Origin: UBA4416 sp040387555
GTDB taxonomy: Bacteria > Bacteroidota > Bacteroidia > B-17B0 > Aurantibacillaceae
DNA: 64,000 nt
Direction: 5' to 3'
Assembly: GCA_040387555.1 (NCBI GenBank)
Contig: JAZKDO010000005.1
Span: 62,001-126,000, forward strand
The position numbers and the translations under genes are program-made. Position 1 is the stretch's first letter. Every line of letters starts with the position of its first letter. Positions 16,207-25,720 of this stretch are shown here, piece by piece. Under the pieces are notes generated by a model, which ran no database searches, was not told where the DNA came from, and was given only the letters and a program-made list of their open reading frames with translations.

Positions 16207-16659
16207 ATGAAAAAACTTCACGTTACGCTAGGTTTTATTTTCGCTTTTTCATTATGCACTTATGCTCAAAAACCGACTTACGATTCCATCTTGGCGAAAA
16301 AACTCAACGCCGATGATTACGGAATGAAAATGTATGTTTTTGTCATGTTAAAAACGGGTAGTAATAAATCCAATGATAAAACTGCACGGGATAAAGCTTT
16401 TGAAGGTCACATGAAAAATATTCAGTACATGGCTGATCATGGCAAACTGGCGGTGGCTGGTCCGTTTGAAAATGGCGGAGATCATCGAGGATTATTTATT
16501 TTAAACGTCACCACGTTTGAGGAAGCTAATAAATTATTAGAAGGTGACACTGCAATCAAAGAAAAATATCTGGAACCTGAATTAATTCAATGGTACGGTT
16601 CTGCCTCTTTAATGGAAACTCCGGAGATACATAAGAAGCTACAGAAGAAAAATTTTTAA
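16207..16659 (+). CDS. Exported YciI-like protein
   Basis: 150 residues: a signal peptide (MKKLHVTLGF...TYAQ), then a YciI-like ferredoxin fold. The block HMKNIQYMADHGKLAVAGPF, with a His for the family's conserved catalytic-like position, and GLFILNVTTFEEANKLLEGD match the family. YciI proteins are small cytosolic enzymes or dehydrochlorinase-like domains; this secreted version with unknown activity occurs in Bacteroidota. One base separates it from the next gene, so they are co-translated. Confidence 0.8.
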   Translation: MKKLHVTLGFIFAFSLCTYAQKPTYDSILAKKLNADDYGMKMYVFVMLKTGSNKSNDKTARDKAFEGHMKNIQYMADHGKLAVAGPFENGGDHRGLFILNVTTFEEANKLLEGDTAIKEKYLEPELIQWYGSASLMETPEIHKKLQKKNF

Positions 16660-16660
16660 A

Positions 16661-17572
16661 ATGAATTATTTACGCCTTTTTATATTAACTCTCCTTGCTT
16701 CAAATGCCGCCGCTCAGCTTACCGAGCAAAATTTTCGCATCTATTCAGTTAAGCTTGCTAAAGAAGTTGCAATAAGCGACATTGTAGATGACATGAGGGC
16801 TAATGATGTGTTATTTTATGGAGAAGAACATAATGATTCCGTAACACATTATATTGAAAATAAAATCTTAGAGGCCTTATATAGTAAGTATTCAACCAAC
16901 GTTTCATTATCAATGGAAATGTTTGAACGCGATGTGCAACCGGTGATGAATGAATATTTAAATTCAGATATTCGCGAAAAGAATTTTAAGAAAGATGCGC
17001 GCGCATGGAGTAATTACAAAGATTATCGCCCGATGGTTGAATTTTGTAAATTAAACAAACTGGATGTCATCTGTGCGAATGCAGCCGGACGTTATTCAAA
17101 CCTGGCAGGAAGGAAAGGACAAAATGCTTTGATGATTTTGCCGGAAGAATCAAAAAAATATTTCGCTCCTTTGCCTTATGATACGGCTTCAGGAAAGTAT
17201 CATGAGAAATTGGTCGGTTTGTTTGATAAAGGAAGTCAAAAAAAGAAAAAGCATGAATCAAGTCCAGGCGCTGAGTCATTTAGTTTGGTGATGGCTCAAT
17301 CGCTCTGGGATGCAACTATGGCTTATTCAATCGCGGATTATTTTAAAACACATCCTGCAAAAAAAGTGTTTCAGGTAAATGGACGCTTTCATAGCGACGA
17401 ATATTTTGCCGCGGTTATTCAATTAAAAAAATACAATCCCGATTTAAAATTGCTGGTCATATCATCTGGTTCTGACAAAAGTTTTCCTGACATTGACTGG
17501 AAAAAATACATACATTTAGGAGACTATATTATTATCACCGATCCAAAAATTCCAAAAACCTATAAAGACTAA
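16661..17572 (+). CDS. ChaN-like haem-binding/uptake family protein
   Basis: 303 residues with a signal peptide ending NAAAQ and no lipobox. The block DVLFYGEEHNDSVTHYIENKIL is the ChaN/Tiki-superfamily motif (GExH), and later LSMEMFERDVQPVMNEYL and VNGRFHSDEYF complete it. ChaN is an outer-membrane iron-regulated lipoprotein that binds haem; Tiki relatives are metalloproteases, so iron/haem handling or proteolysis are both open. Co-transcribed with the YciI-like and thioredoxin-like genes (1 and 5 bp gaps). Confidence 0.82.
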   Translation: MNYLRLFILTLLASNAAAQLTEQNFRIYSVKLAKEVAISDIVDDMRANDVLFYGEEHNDSVTHYIENKILEALYSKYSTNVSLSMEMFERDVQPVMNEYLNSDIREKNFKKDARAWSNYKDYRPMVEFCKLNKLDVICANAAGRYSNLAGRKGQNALMILPEESKKYFAPLPYDTASGKYHEKLVGLFDKGSQKKKKHESSPGAESFSLVMAQSLWDATMAYSIADYFKTHPAKKVFQVNGRFHSDEYFAAVIQLKKYNPDLKLLVISSGSDKSFPDIDWKKYIHLGDYIIITDPKIPKTYKD

Positions 17573-17577
17573 TAGCT

Positions 17578-18774
17578 ATGAAAAAATCTATCCTCACTTT
17601 CGGATTTCTGAGTTTATTAATTGTTTCTGCAGTTTCTCAGAACCGAAGTATAGCATTTGAAACCGGTTCATTTGATGAAATTAAGGCAAAAGCTCTTAAA
17701 GAAAATAAATTGATTTTTGTGGATGCCTATACAACCTGGTGCGGGCCTTGCAAACAGATGGCAAAAAGCGTGTTTACAAATAACGATGTAGCAGATCATT
17801 ATAATAAAAACTTTGTGAATGCAAAGATTGATATGGAAAAAGGCGAAGGAATTGAACTTGCCAAAAAATACCAGGTACAATGTTACCCTAATTTATTATT
17901 TATAGATGGCAACGGGAATTTAGTGCATCGGGTTGCAGGCTCAATGCCTGCTAAAGATTTTATTGCCTTAGCTGAGGATGCGAAAGTACCTGAAAAACAA
18001 TTTGGATCTTATGTGAAAAATTATGAGTCCAATAAGACAAATGCTGATTTTTTAGTGAAATACATTGAGGTGCGCGAAGCAACTTGTTTGTCGTCGGAGG
18101 AGATTGTTAAAGATTATTTTTTACTTCAAAATGAATCAAATCTTACCAGTAAAGATAATTGGAATATGATTGTTAATCATGTGAATGATCCCAGCTCCAG
18201 GGAATTTAAATACCTTGTTGCGAATAAAAAAAAGTATGACGACCTGTATTCCGCAAAAGTAGTAGAAGAAAAGATGGATGCAGTTAACAAAAATTTATTA
18301 TTGTCTATTATCAGAACCAAACCTTTTAATGAACAAAAATATTCTGAAGCAAAAAAAGATATTACTTTGTTAAATCTGCCAAATACTAAATTAATATTCT
18401 TTGAATCAGACATTAATCTGACTCAGGTAAACCAGGACTGGCCAGGCTATGCAAAACTAGCAGTGGCTAATGTCGATCAATATTATTCAAATGATGCCAA
18501 TGAGCTGAATAATTTTGCATGGACTTTTTATGAAAAAGTAGAAGATAAGGACGCATTATTAAAAGCTGAATCTTGGTCAATGAAGGCCTGCGAAATGAAA
18601 AAAGATTATGCCAATATGGATACCTATGCTGCGATATTGTACAAAGAAGGTAAAAAAGAACTGGCTTTAGAGGCCGCGAATAAGGCAATTGCTTTAGCAA
18701 AAAAAGAAAAAATGACCGCTGATGATTATAAAGGAACCAGTGAGTTGCTTCAAAAGATTAAGGAGTTGAAATAG
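17578..18774 (+). CDS. Exported thioredoxin-family protein with helical C-terminus
   Basis: 398 residues. Signal peptide ending VSAVSQ, then a thioredoxin fold with the active site WCGPC at residues 54-58 and the cis-Pro region YQVQCYPNLLFID. Residues ~150-398 are helical and TPR-like (ANMDTYAAILYKEGKKELALEAANKAI). It probably acts as a periplasmic dithiol/disulphide exchange protein. It ends the operon that begins at 15632 and abuts a convergent gene at 18775. Confidence 0.85.
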   Translation: MKKSILTFGFLSLLIVSAVSQNRSIAFETGSFDEIKAKALKENKLIFVDAYTTWCGPCKQMAKSVFTNNDVADHYNKNFVNAKIDMEKGEGIELAKKYQVQCYPNLLFIDGNGNLVHRVAGSMPAKDFIALAEDAKVPEKQFGSYVKNYESNKTNADFLVKYIEVREATCLSSEEIVKDYFLLQNESNLTSKDNWNMIVNHVNDPSSREFKYLVANKKKYDDLYSAKVVEEKMDAVNKNLLLSIIRTKPFNEQKYSEAKKDITLLNLPNTKLIFFESDINLTQVNQDWPGYAKLAVANVDQYYSNDANELNNFAWTFYEKVEDKDALLKAESWSMKACEMKKDYANMDTYAAILYKEGKKELALEAANKAIALAKKEKMTADDYKGTSELLQKIKELK

Positions 18775-20445
18775 CTATATGCTATTCATCAGATCCCAGA
18801 AAGCTTTAAATTTTTGTAAATGTTTGATCCAGGATAGTTCTGTTTTAGCGGATTTTAATTGAATAAAAGTCATCACTGCTTTCTTATTTTTCTTTAACCA
18901 TATTTTTGAATTCGGTGACATGCAAAATAAGAGCGACATTTCTTTAGCATAATTCACGTCTTCCTTTTTCCATGAAGTTGCCTTGATATTCAAACCTTCA
19001 TTGAATTGTTTAAAACATTGGGTTAGGGCCAATTCTCTGTTACCATCAAAGTTTGTATTAATGAATACGCTTATTTTTTTACTCAACTCTTCTGAATCAA
19101 AATGTGGAAAGCTGGTTGCGGAAAGAGTTAACGCAATATTACTTTTTGTGTATTTTCTTAATGTGTTCGCGTCGCTTTTATAACCGGGGACCGTTTTCTT
19201 TGATTCTTCTTCCTGCAAAGCCAGTTTTTTTAATTCCTGGTTTTCCGGGCGAAATCCTAGTTTATAATAAAACCAAAATGCTCCGGTTTTAATAGCTTCC
19301 GGATTATGTAAACCGAATTGGTATGGCTTTACAACAAAACGGGTGATTCCAAAGTACTGATGATAAACCCTCAATAATTCGCAAATGATCAATGTAGATT
19401 CTCCGCCACGAAAGGCTTCCAAAATATTGATGCCAAACTGGCTCCGTTGCCCGAAAATCCAACCACCCCCATAAGAAACAGGAATATTATTTTTTAAAAC
19501 GAGATAACCAATATAGGATTCTAAAGAATAGCGTTTGTCAACTGTACTTCCAAAGAGTGCAATGGAAATTCCTTTATCAAGATGAAAAAGGGTAATGTCG
19601 TTTTCATTAGCATTGGTAAAGGGTTCTGTTTCACGGTATAGATATAGCAAACTCATTTTTGCCGAGTGAATCAGTTGTTTTTTTTCTTTTAAACTTAACT
19701 TAACCGGTGCAGGTAATTTTTGAGAAACGACCGACTGAAAATCAATTTTTTTATCAGGTGGAGTTGTATGAAAATAAACAGGCAAATCAGTACCTCTTAA
19801 AAAGCTCACTGAATCTTCTTTGGCAGATATTTTCCATTGTATAAAGATGCCCAATTCATTATATAAAAAGGATTGTGTTTTTAGATCAACTCCGGAGCTA
19901 TGAATGGTTTTCAACAACCATTCAAGGTCTGTTGGTTTGTTGGAGGAATGAAATTGCCTTATGCGTGTCTTAAAATCTTTTTCACCATCGTGTATTTTAG
20001 AGTATTCTACATTGGGCAATAATAATTTGAGTACTGCTTTTTGCGTTTCAATACCGGAGGCAGCACTATGAATAGAAACCTGATTGGGAGAATGCTGAAT
20101 CAGATAATTGATTTTTGAAAAAGTAAAATTACATTCAATAGAGGTATGGAATAAACCTGTGCCAGTTAATTTTTCCTGCAATAGTTTTTTAGTTGAAAGA
20201 GAATCAATTAAATCTGATATTGTTTTTTTCGTAAGCTCAAGAATATCTTTATTACCAGGATAAGCCAGCAGACACATCAGGGTTTGATGAAACTGCATAA
20301 ACGAATGTGGTTTATCCGAAAGGATAGAAATAAGCTCTTTTAGTATGTTGGATTTAAGGCCGTTATCTGTTTTCTCAAATCGAAAAAGAATGGCTTTTAA
20401 GCGATTCAGCTTTTCAATAAATTCCAATTCTGAAATTGTTCCCAT
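18775..20445 (-). CDS. Large protein of unknown function, possible GNAT-like core
   Basis: 556 residues, cytoplasmic. The first ~120 residues are helical. A central stretch near 325-410 (YIGYLVLKNNIPVSYGGGWIFG, then an AFRGGES turn and a strand/helix ending FWFYYKLGFRP) has the order of an acetyltransferase (GNAT) acyl-CoA site, but I cannot confirm it. The C-terminus is helical and basic. No neighbour indicates a role: it converges directly on the thioredoxin operon and has 28 bp to the next minus-strand gene. Confidence 0.6.
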   Translation of the reverse strand: MGTISELEFIEKLNRLKAILFRFEKTDNGLKSNILKELISILSDKPHSFMQFHQTLMCLLAYPGNKDILELTKKTISDLIDSLSTKKLLQEKLTGTGLFHTSIECNFTFSKINYLIQHSPNQVSIHSAASGIETQKAVLKLLLPNVEYSKIHDGEKDFKTRIRQFHSSNKPTDLEWLLKTIHSSGVDLKTQSFLYNELGIFIQWKISAKEDSVSFLRGTDLPVYFHTTPPDKKIDFQSVVSQKLPAPVKLSLKEKKQLIHSAKMSLLYLYRETEPFTNANENDITLFHLDKGISIALFGSTVDKRYSLESYIGYLVLKNNIPVSYGGGWIFGQRSQFGINILEAFRGGESTLIICELLRVYHQYFGITRFVVKPYQFGLHNPEAIKTGAFWFYYKLGFRPENQELKKLALQEEESKKTVPGYKSDANTLRKYTKSNIALTLSATSFPHFDSEELSKKISVFINTNFDGNRELALTQCFKQFNEGLNIKATSWKKEDVNYAKEMSLLFCMSPNSKIWLKKNKKAVMTFIQLKSAKTELSWIKHLQKFKAFWDLMNSI

Positions 20446-20473
20446 AATAAATAGACTTAGTTAAATCTACAAA

Positions 20474-21349
20474 TTATTGCTGATAATTAAATCTTAAAAG
20501 AGTAGGTTGTTGCGCTTGTCCTTCATTGGAGATAATGAGATCGCCATTAGCAAAAAAAGATAAGCCTTCGGGTTTGTTAAATAAAATAGGATTTAACGGT
20601 ATAATTTCTTCTAGTTTATTATTCAAATTAAAAATAAACAAACAGTGATCGGTAGCAGAGAGTACATACAATTGCTTTGTAATTGGATGGAAAGCAATTT
20701 CAGAAGTGTTTACTTTATATCCAATCTCAAGTAGATTACCTTTTTTGTCTTTTCTTTTTTCAAATGTAATGCCATTCATTTTTGCAGATAGATTAATATC
20801 ATTGATATTGAATTGGAATACGGCTTTTTTATTCAGGCTCTTTGTTTTTAAGTCAAAGGCATAAATGAAACGTTTATCTTTGTAAAATGGATCTTTATTG
20901 ATTTTTCCTTTCGAGCCGATCAGTAGTCTGTTATTTTGAGCATCAAAGCACAATCCTTCATTATTCACTGCAGGAATTTCCGTGAAATAATTTTGTACAC
21001 TAAAATTATCAGATGTAAAATTAATGACCTCAAATAAAACCCCATCGCTTCTTAATATATAAAGGGTATTTCCCACACGGGTAATTCCTTCGTAATCACC
21101 ATTCATTGCAAAAGCAATTTGTCGTTTTATTTGGTGAGATTTTAAGTCGTAAAAGAACAGGATACCGTTTTCGTCCTGGATACAGGCAATAGTGGTTGAG
21201 TCGATAATTGTTAATCCTGAAATTTCATGAAGAATGCCTGGTAATACCTCTTTAGTTGTTGGCTCTTTGAAATTATAGGCCACAAAGCTTGAGTTATTAA
21301 GTACGGAGGGCAAAGCCAGCGATATGATTAAAAAAAATAAAAATTTCAT
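20474..21349 (-). CDS. SdiA-regulated/YjiK-like beta-propeller protein
   Basis: 291 residues with a signal peptide (~20 residues). The mature chain shows repeated beta-propeller blades with the SdiA-regulated family look: HEISGLTIIDSTTIACIQDENG, GDYEGITRVGNTLYIL, NNEGLCFDAQNNRLLIG, SEIAFHPITKQLYVLSATDHCLFIF and KPEGLSFFANGDLIISNEG. These exported proteins have no proven enzyme activity. It lies divergent from the DUF2306 gene. Confidence 0.78.
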   Translation of the reverse strand: MKFLFFLIISLALPSVLNNSSFVAYNFKEPTTKEVLPGILHEISGLTIIDSTTIACIQDENGILFFYDLKSHQIKRQIAFAMNGDYEGITRVGNTLYILRSDGVLFEVINFTSDNFSVQNYFTEIPAVNNEGLCFDAQNNRLLIGSKGKINKDPFYKDKRFIYAFDLKTKSLNKKAVFQFNINDINLSAKMNGITFEKRKDKKGNLLEIGYKVNTSEIAFHPITKQLYVLSATDHCLFIFNLNNKLEEIIPLNPILFNKPEGLSFFANGDLIISNEGQAQQPTLLRFNYQQ

Positions 21350-21383
21350 TCCGGTATATATCTTTAAATTTAGTTATAATTGA

Positions 21384-22034
21384 ATGATGATAAGTTTTAG
21401 TATCGCTAAAAATAAAGTAAAATATTCACTTTTAGTTCTATTCTGCGCTTACACATATTTCCTATGGCTGATGTTGAAGATTACTATTCAATATTTTCCA
21501 GTGAATAATGATGTAGCGTTTTTATCCATAAAGCAGGATTATGTTGGCATGTTGCATTATAGAATTGCCTTTTTTATACATGTATTCAGTGCAATTTTTG
21601 TTTTATTGGCTGGTTATTCTCAGTTTTCTGAAAGGCTAAGAATGAAAAGACTAAATCTTCACCGGCTGTTGGGCTGGTTTTATGTTATAGTTACGGTATT
21701 ACTGGCTGGCCCATCTGGATTGATCATTGGTATCTATGCCAACGGAGGATTAAGTTCCAGGATTGCGTTTTGCTTATTAGCAATTTTATGGATAGGCTTT
21801 ACAGTATTGGCTGTTATTAAATCCATAAAAAAACAAATGTCCTCGCACAGGGCATGGATGATCCGCAGTTTTGCATTGGCACTTTCCGCCATCACGTTAC
21901 GCGCATGGAAATTTATTTTAGTAGCTTTGTTTCACCCAAAGCCAATGGATGTATATCAAATAGTTGCCTGGCTTGGATGGACACTTAATTTAGTTATAGC
22001 AGAATTAATTATTTTAAATAAACTACGATCATGA
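21384..22034 (+). CDS. DUF2306 membrane protein
   Basis: 216 residues with five to six predicted transmembrane helices. The conserved core reads RLNLHRLLGWFYV, the helix end GLIIGIYANGG and SSHRAWMIRSFALALSAITLR, typical of DUF2306. The paired His residues could bind haem b, as in related cytochrome b561-like folds, but this is inferred. Its stop codon overlaps the start of the YARHG lipoprotein gene (ATGA, 4 bp), so the two are translationally coupled. Confidence 0.8.
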   Translation: MMISFSIAKNKVKYSLLVLFCAYTYFLWLMLKITIQYFPVNNDVAFLSIKQDYVGMLHYRIAFFIHVFSAIFVLLAGYSQFSERLRMKRLNLHRLLGWFYVIVTVLLAGPSGLIIGIYANGGLSSRIAFCLLAILWIGFTVLAVIKSIKKQMSSHRAWMIRSFALALSAITLRAWKFILVALFHPKPMDVYQIVAWLGWTLNLVIAELIILNKLRS

Positions 22035-22927
22035 AAGTAAAACACGTTTGCATTTTCGCACTAATCACTTCTTTATATGCCTGCAATACTTCTAATTCGG
22101 AAGTCACTGAAAACGTCGTTCCCGAACACGCCCAGAATATTGAAGATGGTGATATTAAACATAATGAAAAGCCTTCTGAAATAAAAACCGACGAAAAAAG
22201 AGAAGGAATTTTCTCATACTACGTGGGCTCTTTTGAGGCAAAAAAAATGGATGATACAAAAAGCCCCATGTTGCAGAATAAAATAAATATTGCGCTGGAT
22301 TCAATGGCCAACGGTGTCTTATTTGGACATTCAGTTGTTGCCGGGAACATCAGAACTTTCAGAGGGCCGGTTGTTGTAAAGGATAATAACTATTTAGCAG
22401 AATGTAAGGAGCCTGGTGACAATAAATACGATGGCGTTTTTACCTTTACGTTAAACACAAACGATGAAACCCTGCGTGGTATGTGGACCTCAAATGATAA
22501 AAAACTGGCAGTTAGCGAACGTTTCTATAATTTAAAGAAGACGGATTTTAAGTACGACCCGTCTCTTGCATTGGAGAGTACTTACGGCGAAGTATATAAT
22601 TCGTATAATGCAAAAACTGAAGAGCATGAACAGATCACGGACGATGCCGGAAAAATAAATGCCTCGCAGACTGAACTTTCTAAAAAAGATGTAGAAAACA
22701 TGTATAAGCGTGATCTTGAAATTATGCGAAATGCTATATACGCGCGGCATGGGTATTCGTTCAAGAACAGGAAAATGCGTTATTTTTTTGATACGCAGGT
22801 TCCGTGGTATATACCGGTTTCAACGGATATTACCGATGGACTTACGGAATTAGAAACGAAGAATATTGAACTCATCAAACGTTATGAAAAACACGCAGAA
22901 AGTTATTATGATGTGTATGGAAGATAG
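22031..22927 (+). CDS. YARHG-domain lipoprotein
   Basis: 298 residues. Lipoprotein signal with LYAC (Cys18), then a low-complexity linker. The C-terminal ~80 residues hold the YARHG domain (RNAIYARHGYSF, then FFDTQVPWYIP and ELETKNIELIKRYE), an extracellular domain often found in peptidoglycan- or ligand-binding surface proteins. It is anchored in a membrane facing the periplasm or outside and is coupled to the DUF2306 gene. Confidence 0.85.
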   Translation: MKVKHVCIFALITSLYACNTSNSEVTENVVPEHAQNIEDGDIKHNEKPSEIKTDEKREGIFSYYVGSFEAKKMDDTKSPMLQNKINIALDSMANGVLFGHSVVAGNIRTFRGPVVVKDNNYLAECKEPGDNKYDGVFTFTLNTNDETLRGMWTSNDKKLAVSERFYNLKKTDFKYDPSLALESTYGEVYNSYNAKTEEHEQITDDAGKINASQTELSKKDVENMYKRDLEIMRNAIYARHGYSFKNRKMRYFFDTQVPWYIPVSTDITDGLTELETKNIELIKRYEKHAESYYDVYGR

Positions 22928-22930
22928 TAC

Positions 22931-23590
22931 TTATTTACCTATTTTTATTTTATCTCCTAAAAACTTTGGAGAGGTGTAAAGAATATAAATATCCAGAACG
23001 CATTTTACCCTTGCAAAATATTCCCTGATTATTGTTTTGAAGGAGTAGTTTTTATTGACTTCTTTTGCGTTAAATCCGATAGCGTTAATTCTATTTTTAT
23101 TAGAAATAAACAAAGCACGTTGGTTATGAAATTCTTGTGACACAATGGTTACTGAGTCTTCGCCAAAAACCTCGTAACAACGCACAACACTATCTAATGT
23201 TCTAAAACCTGCATAATCCAAAACAATGCATGAATCAGGGACCCCAAGACTAATCAATGCTTCCCGCATATCATTAGGTTCATCGTAAGCTTTTATGTGA
23301 TTATCTCCGCTTAATAGAAGGTACTGGACTTTGCCCGCCTTAAATAATTCGTATGCTGCTTGGATACGAAAGTGGAAATAAAGGTTTTCTGTTCCTCGAC
23401 TTGTTTTTTTACTGGCCCCTAAAACTAAACCTACTTTGCGTTGAGGTATGGTAACAACATCAGAATATAATTGTGATTTAGTTGAAGTTACTATCCAATA
23501 GTTGGAAACGACAATTACCAAAAATAAAGAGATAAGGATCGCCCCCAACCATTTAAATTTACTGTTATTATTTTTGAAAAAGTTAAGCAT
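22931..23590 (-). CDS. SanA/YdcF-family (DUF218) membrane protein
   Basis: 219 residues with one N-terminal transmembrane helix (~15-34) and a periplasmic DUF218 domain: GLVLGASKK, YLLLSGDNH, DSCIVLDYAGFRTLDSV and VTIVSQEFHNQRALFI. SanA supports envelope barrier function (vancomycin resistance at high temperature in Enterobacteria). The last 20 residues are basic. A second DUF218 protein, a lipoprotein, is encoded at 57755. It converges with the YARHG gene (3 bp). Confidence 0.82.
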   Translation of the reverse strand: MLNFFKNNNSKFKWLGAILISLFLVIVVSNYWIVTSTKSQLYSDVVTIPQRKVGLVLGASKKTSRGTENLYFHFRIQAAYELFKAGKVQYLLLSGDNHIKAYDEPNDMREALISLGVPDSCIVLDYAGFRTLDSVVRCYEVFGEDSVTIVSQEFHNQRALFISNKNRINAIGFNAKEVNKNYSFKTIIREYFARVKCVLDIYILYTSPKFLGDKIKIGK

Positions 23591-23667
23591 TTATTTTTTA
23601 ATCTTTTTTTGTTTTGAATAGCGAATGAATTTCAAGTCATTGCTATAATCTGTAGCATGTTATTAAC

Positions 23668-24522
23668 TTAGATAAAAAAAGAAGTAATAGTAAAACTTGC
23701 AAACACAACACTGGCAATTCCATTGGTTGTTCCAAAGGCCAGGTTCACCCTGGAGAGATCATCGGGCTTCACGATCGTGTGCTGATAAATTACAAGACAG
23801 GTGAAAACTACCGTTCCGATCCAGTATAAAAAATTAAAGTGTCCGATGAAGCCTGCTGTTAAAACAAATACAATGGCAAAAAAATGCAACACTTCTGAAA
23901 AATGCAAAGCGCCTTTTGTTCCTAATAATACGGGGATCGAATTAAGACGGTGTTCTCTGTCAAACGTTTCGTCCTGCAAGGCATAAATAATATCGAAGCC
24001 ACTTACCCAACAAAATACCGTGAAGGAAAACAGCAAGGGCAACCAGGAAAAATGTCCGGTTACTGCCAAATATGAACCAATGGGAGCAAGCGCTAGTCCA
24101 GCCCCAAGAACTAAATGACACAAAGGTGTAAAACGTTTGGTATAGCTATAAAATAATATGACAAATAGGGCAACGGGTGATAAATAGAAACAAATAGGAT
24201 TAATAAAAAAAGTAGCCCCAATAAATAGTAGGCAATTTATTAATACAAAAAAGACAGCACTTTTTGGGTTTATAATACCTGCCGGAATTTCCCTGATAGC
24301 AGTTCTTGGATTTAAAACATCAAAATGACGATCAATGTAACGATTGAAAGCCATAGCTGCATTGCGCGCGGAAACCATACATACAGCCACTAATAAAAGT
24401 AATTTAGGGGAAAAAGAATAACCTTCTCTTAACGCCAAAGTAAAGCCAATGCAGGCAAACGGCAATGCAAATATGGTGTGACTAAATTTTACGAGGGATA
24501 GGTAATGTTTGATATTCGACAT
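23668..24522 (-). CDS. ubiA: UbiA-family polyprenyltransferase (4-hydroxybenzoate type)
   Basis: 284 residues with about eight to nine transmembrane helices. The two Asp-rich prenyl-diphosphate motifs are present: NRYIDRHFD (residues ~61-69) and DIIYALQDETFD (~175-186). It transfers a polyprenyl chain to an aromatic acid in menaquinone-type biosynthesis. The bacterial futalosine-pathway MqnP is a close relative and I cannot separate them here. It is the last gene of a minus-strand operon after yicC and a small membrane protein, with 2-bp gaps. Confidence 0.88.
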   Translation of the reverse strand: MSNIKHYLSLVKFSHTIFALPFACIGFTLALREGYSFSPKLLLLVAVCMVSARNAAMAFNRYIDRHFDVLNPRTAIREIPAGIINPKSAVFFVLINCLLFIGATFFINPICFYLSPVALFVILFYSYTKRFTPLCHLVLGAGLALAPIGSYLAVTGHFSWLPLLFSFTVFCWVSGFDIIYALQDETFDREHRLNSIPVLLGTKGALHFSEVLHFFAIVFVLTAGFIGHFNFLYWIGTVVFTCLVIYQHTIVKPDDLSRVNLAFGTTNGIASVVFASFTITSFFI

Positions 24523-24524
24523 GC

Positions 24525-24779
24525 CTAGTGGTTTCTAATAATAAGAGTTAAAATAAAAATAACAGGAACTGAGGCTAAAATCATCCCCGCATGACCAATG
24601 CTGAAGCTACTCTTGGTGATCTCATGCTTGGCATTCAGGTAAATGTTAATAGTAGAAAACGTATAGCTAATAATCGCAAAAATTAAAGAAAATGGAAGCA
24701 AAGAAGGATTAAACACGAGGATGCAACAGATAATACCTGCAATAATCGAAATTAATCCTGATAACTTAAAAAGATTCAT
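24525..24779 (-). CDS. Small membrane protein of unknown function
   Basis: 84 residues with three predicted transmembrane helices (LSGLISIIAGIICCILVF, LLPFSLIFAIISYTFSTI and MILASVPVIFILTLII) and a short KHEITKSS loop. It lies 2 bp from both yicC and ubiA, so it is part of that operon. I do not recognise the family. Confidence 0.72.
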   Translation of the reverse strand: MNLFKLSGLISIIAGIICCILVFNPSLLPFSLIFAIISYTFSTINIYLNAKHEITKSSFSIGHAGMILASVPVIFILTLIIRNH

Positions 24780-24781
24780 GA

Positions 24782-25651
24782 CTATAAAACGTTGTTCGTT
24801 TGTTCTTTGATTTTCTCCAATTCATCTTTCATTAAAACAACCAGCTTTTGCATTTCCGCATCATTCGCTTTTGATCCAATGGTATTTACTTCCCTTCCTA
24901 TTTCTTGTCCTATAAAGTTTAATTTACGTCCACCAGCTGGTTCTTTCATAGTCTTTATAAAATAATCGAGGTGTGTTTTTAAGCGTACCTTTTCTTCATT
25001 GATATCTAGTTTTTCAATGTAATAAATTAGCTCCTGTTCAAAACGGTTATTATCCACTTTGTCTTTACCAACTACTTCATCCAGGTTTTTTTTGATGCGG
25101 TCTCTTATATTTTGTATACGGCTTGTGTCGTGAGCTTTAATTTTTTCCAAAGAATCGGCAATGATAGCCAGGCGATTTTCGAAGTCAATTTCAATCGATT
25201 TTCCTTCATCATTTCTGAATTTATTTAAATCCTCTACTGCGGCATAAATAACCTGCAATATATCTTTCCAATCCTGCTCGTTTGGAGCTTTACGTTCTGA
25301 CTTTAAAACATCCGGCATTTTTAAAACATGCGACATTAAATTAGTGGTTGGCTCATTTAATTCGGTTGCTAAATGTTTTAATTGCGTATAATAAGTTTTT
25401 GCTAAATCAACATTTATTTCAACCGGCGTTTCTACAATTTTTGATTCTACGTAAACAGACAAATCCACTTTACCTCTTTCCAATAGTTTGGTAATCTCAC
25501 TTTTTAATTCGTGTTCTTTATCACGGTATGTAGAGGATAGTCGTAAACTTAGATCCAGATTCTTACTGTTTAAAGAACGGATCTCTACATTAACAGTTTT
25601 GTTTTCGAATTCTTTTGCGGCTTTTCCAAAGCCTGTCATTGATTTTAGCAT
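24782..25651 (-). CDS. yicC: YicC/YloC-family endoribonuclease
   Basis: 289 residues. The start MLKSMTGFGKA is the family hallmark, so I chose ATG 25651 rather than the TTG at 25657. The C-terminal block HLDYFIKTMKEPAGGRKLNFIGQEIGREVNTIGSKANDAEMQ carries the conserved catalytic core. YicC enzymes are metal-dependent RNases. In many bacteria gmk follows yicC; here it is followed by a small membrane protein and ubiA. Confidence 0.92.
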   Translation of the reverse strand: MLKSMTGFGKAAKEFENKTVNVEIRSLNSKNLDLSLRLSSTYRDKEHELKSEITKLLERGKVDLSVYVESKIVETPVEINVDLAKTYYTQLKHLATELNEPTTNLMSHVLKMPDVLKSERKAPNEQDWKDILQVIYAAVEDLNKFRNDEGKSIEIDFENRLAIIADSLEKIKAHDTSRIQNIRDRIKKNLDEVVGKDKVDNNRFEQELIYYIEKLDINEEKVRLKTHLDYFIKTMKEPAGGRKLNFIGQEIGREVNTIGSKANDAEMQKLVVLMKDELEKIKEQTNNVL

Positions 25652-25720
25652 CCTCAAAAATACTAAAATAAAAGAGGAAATGATTTATTGTTTGATTAAT
25701 TAATCAGTCGGAAATCTTTC

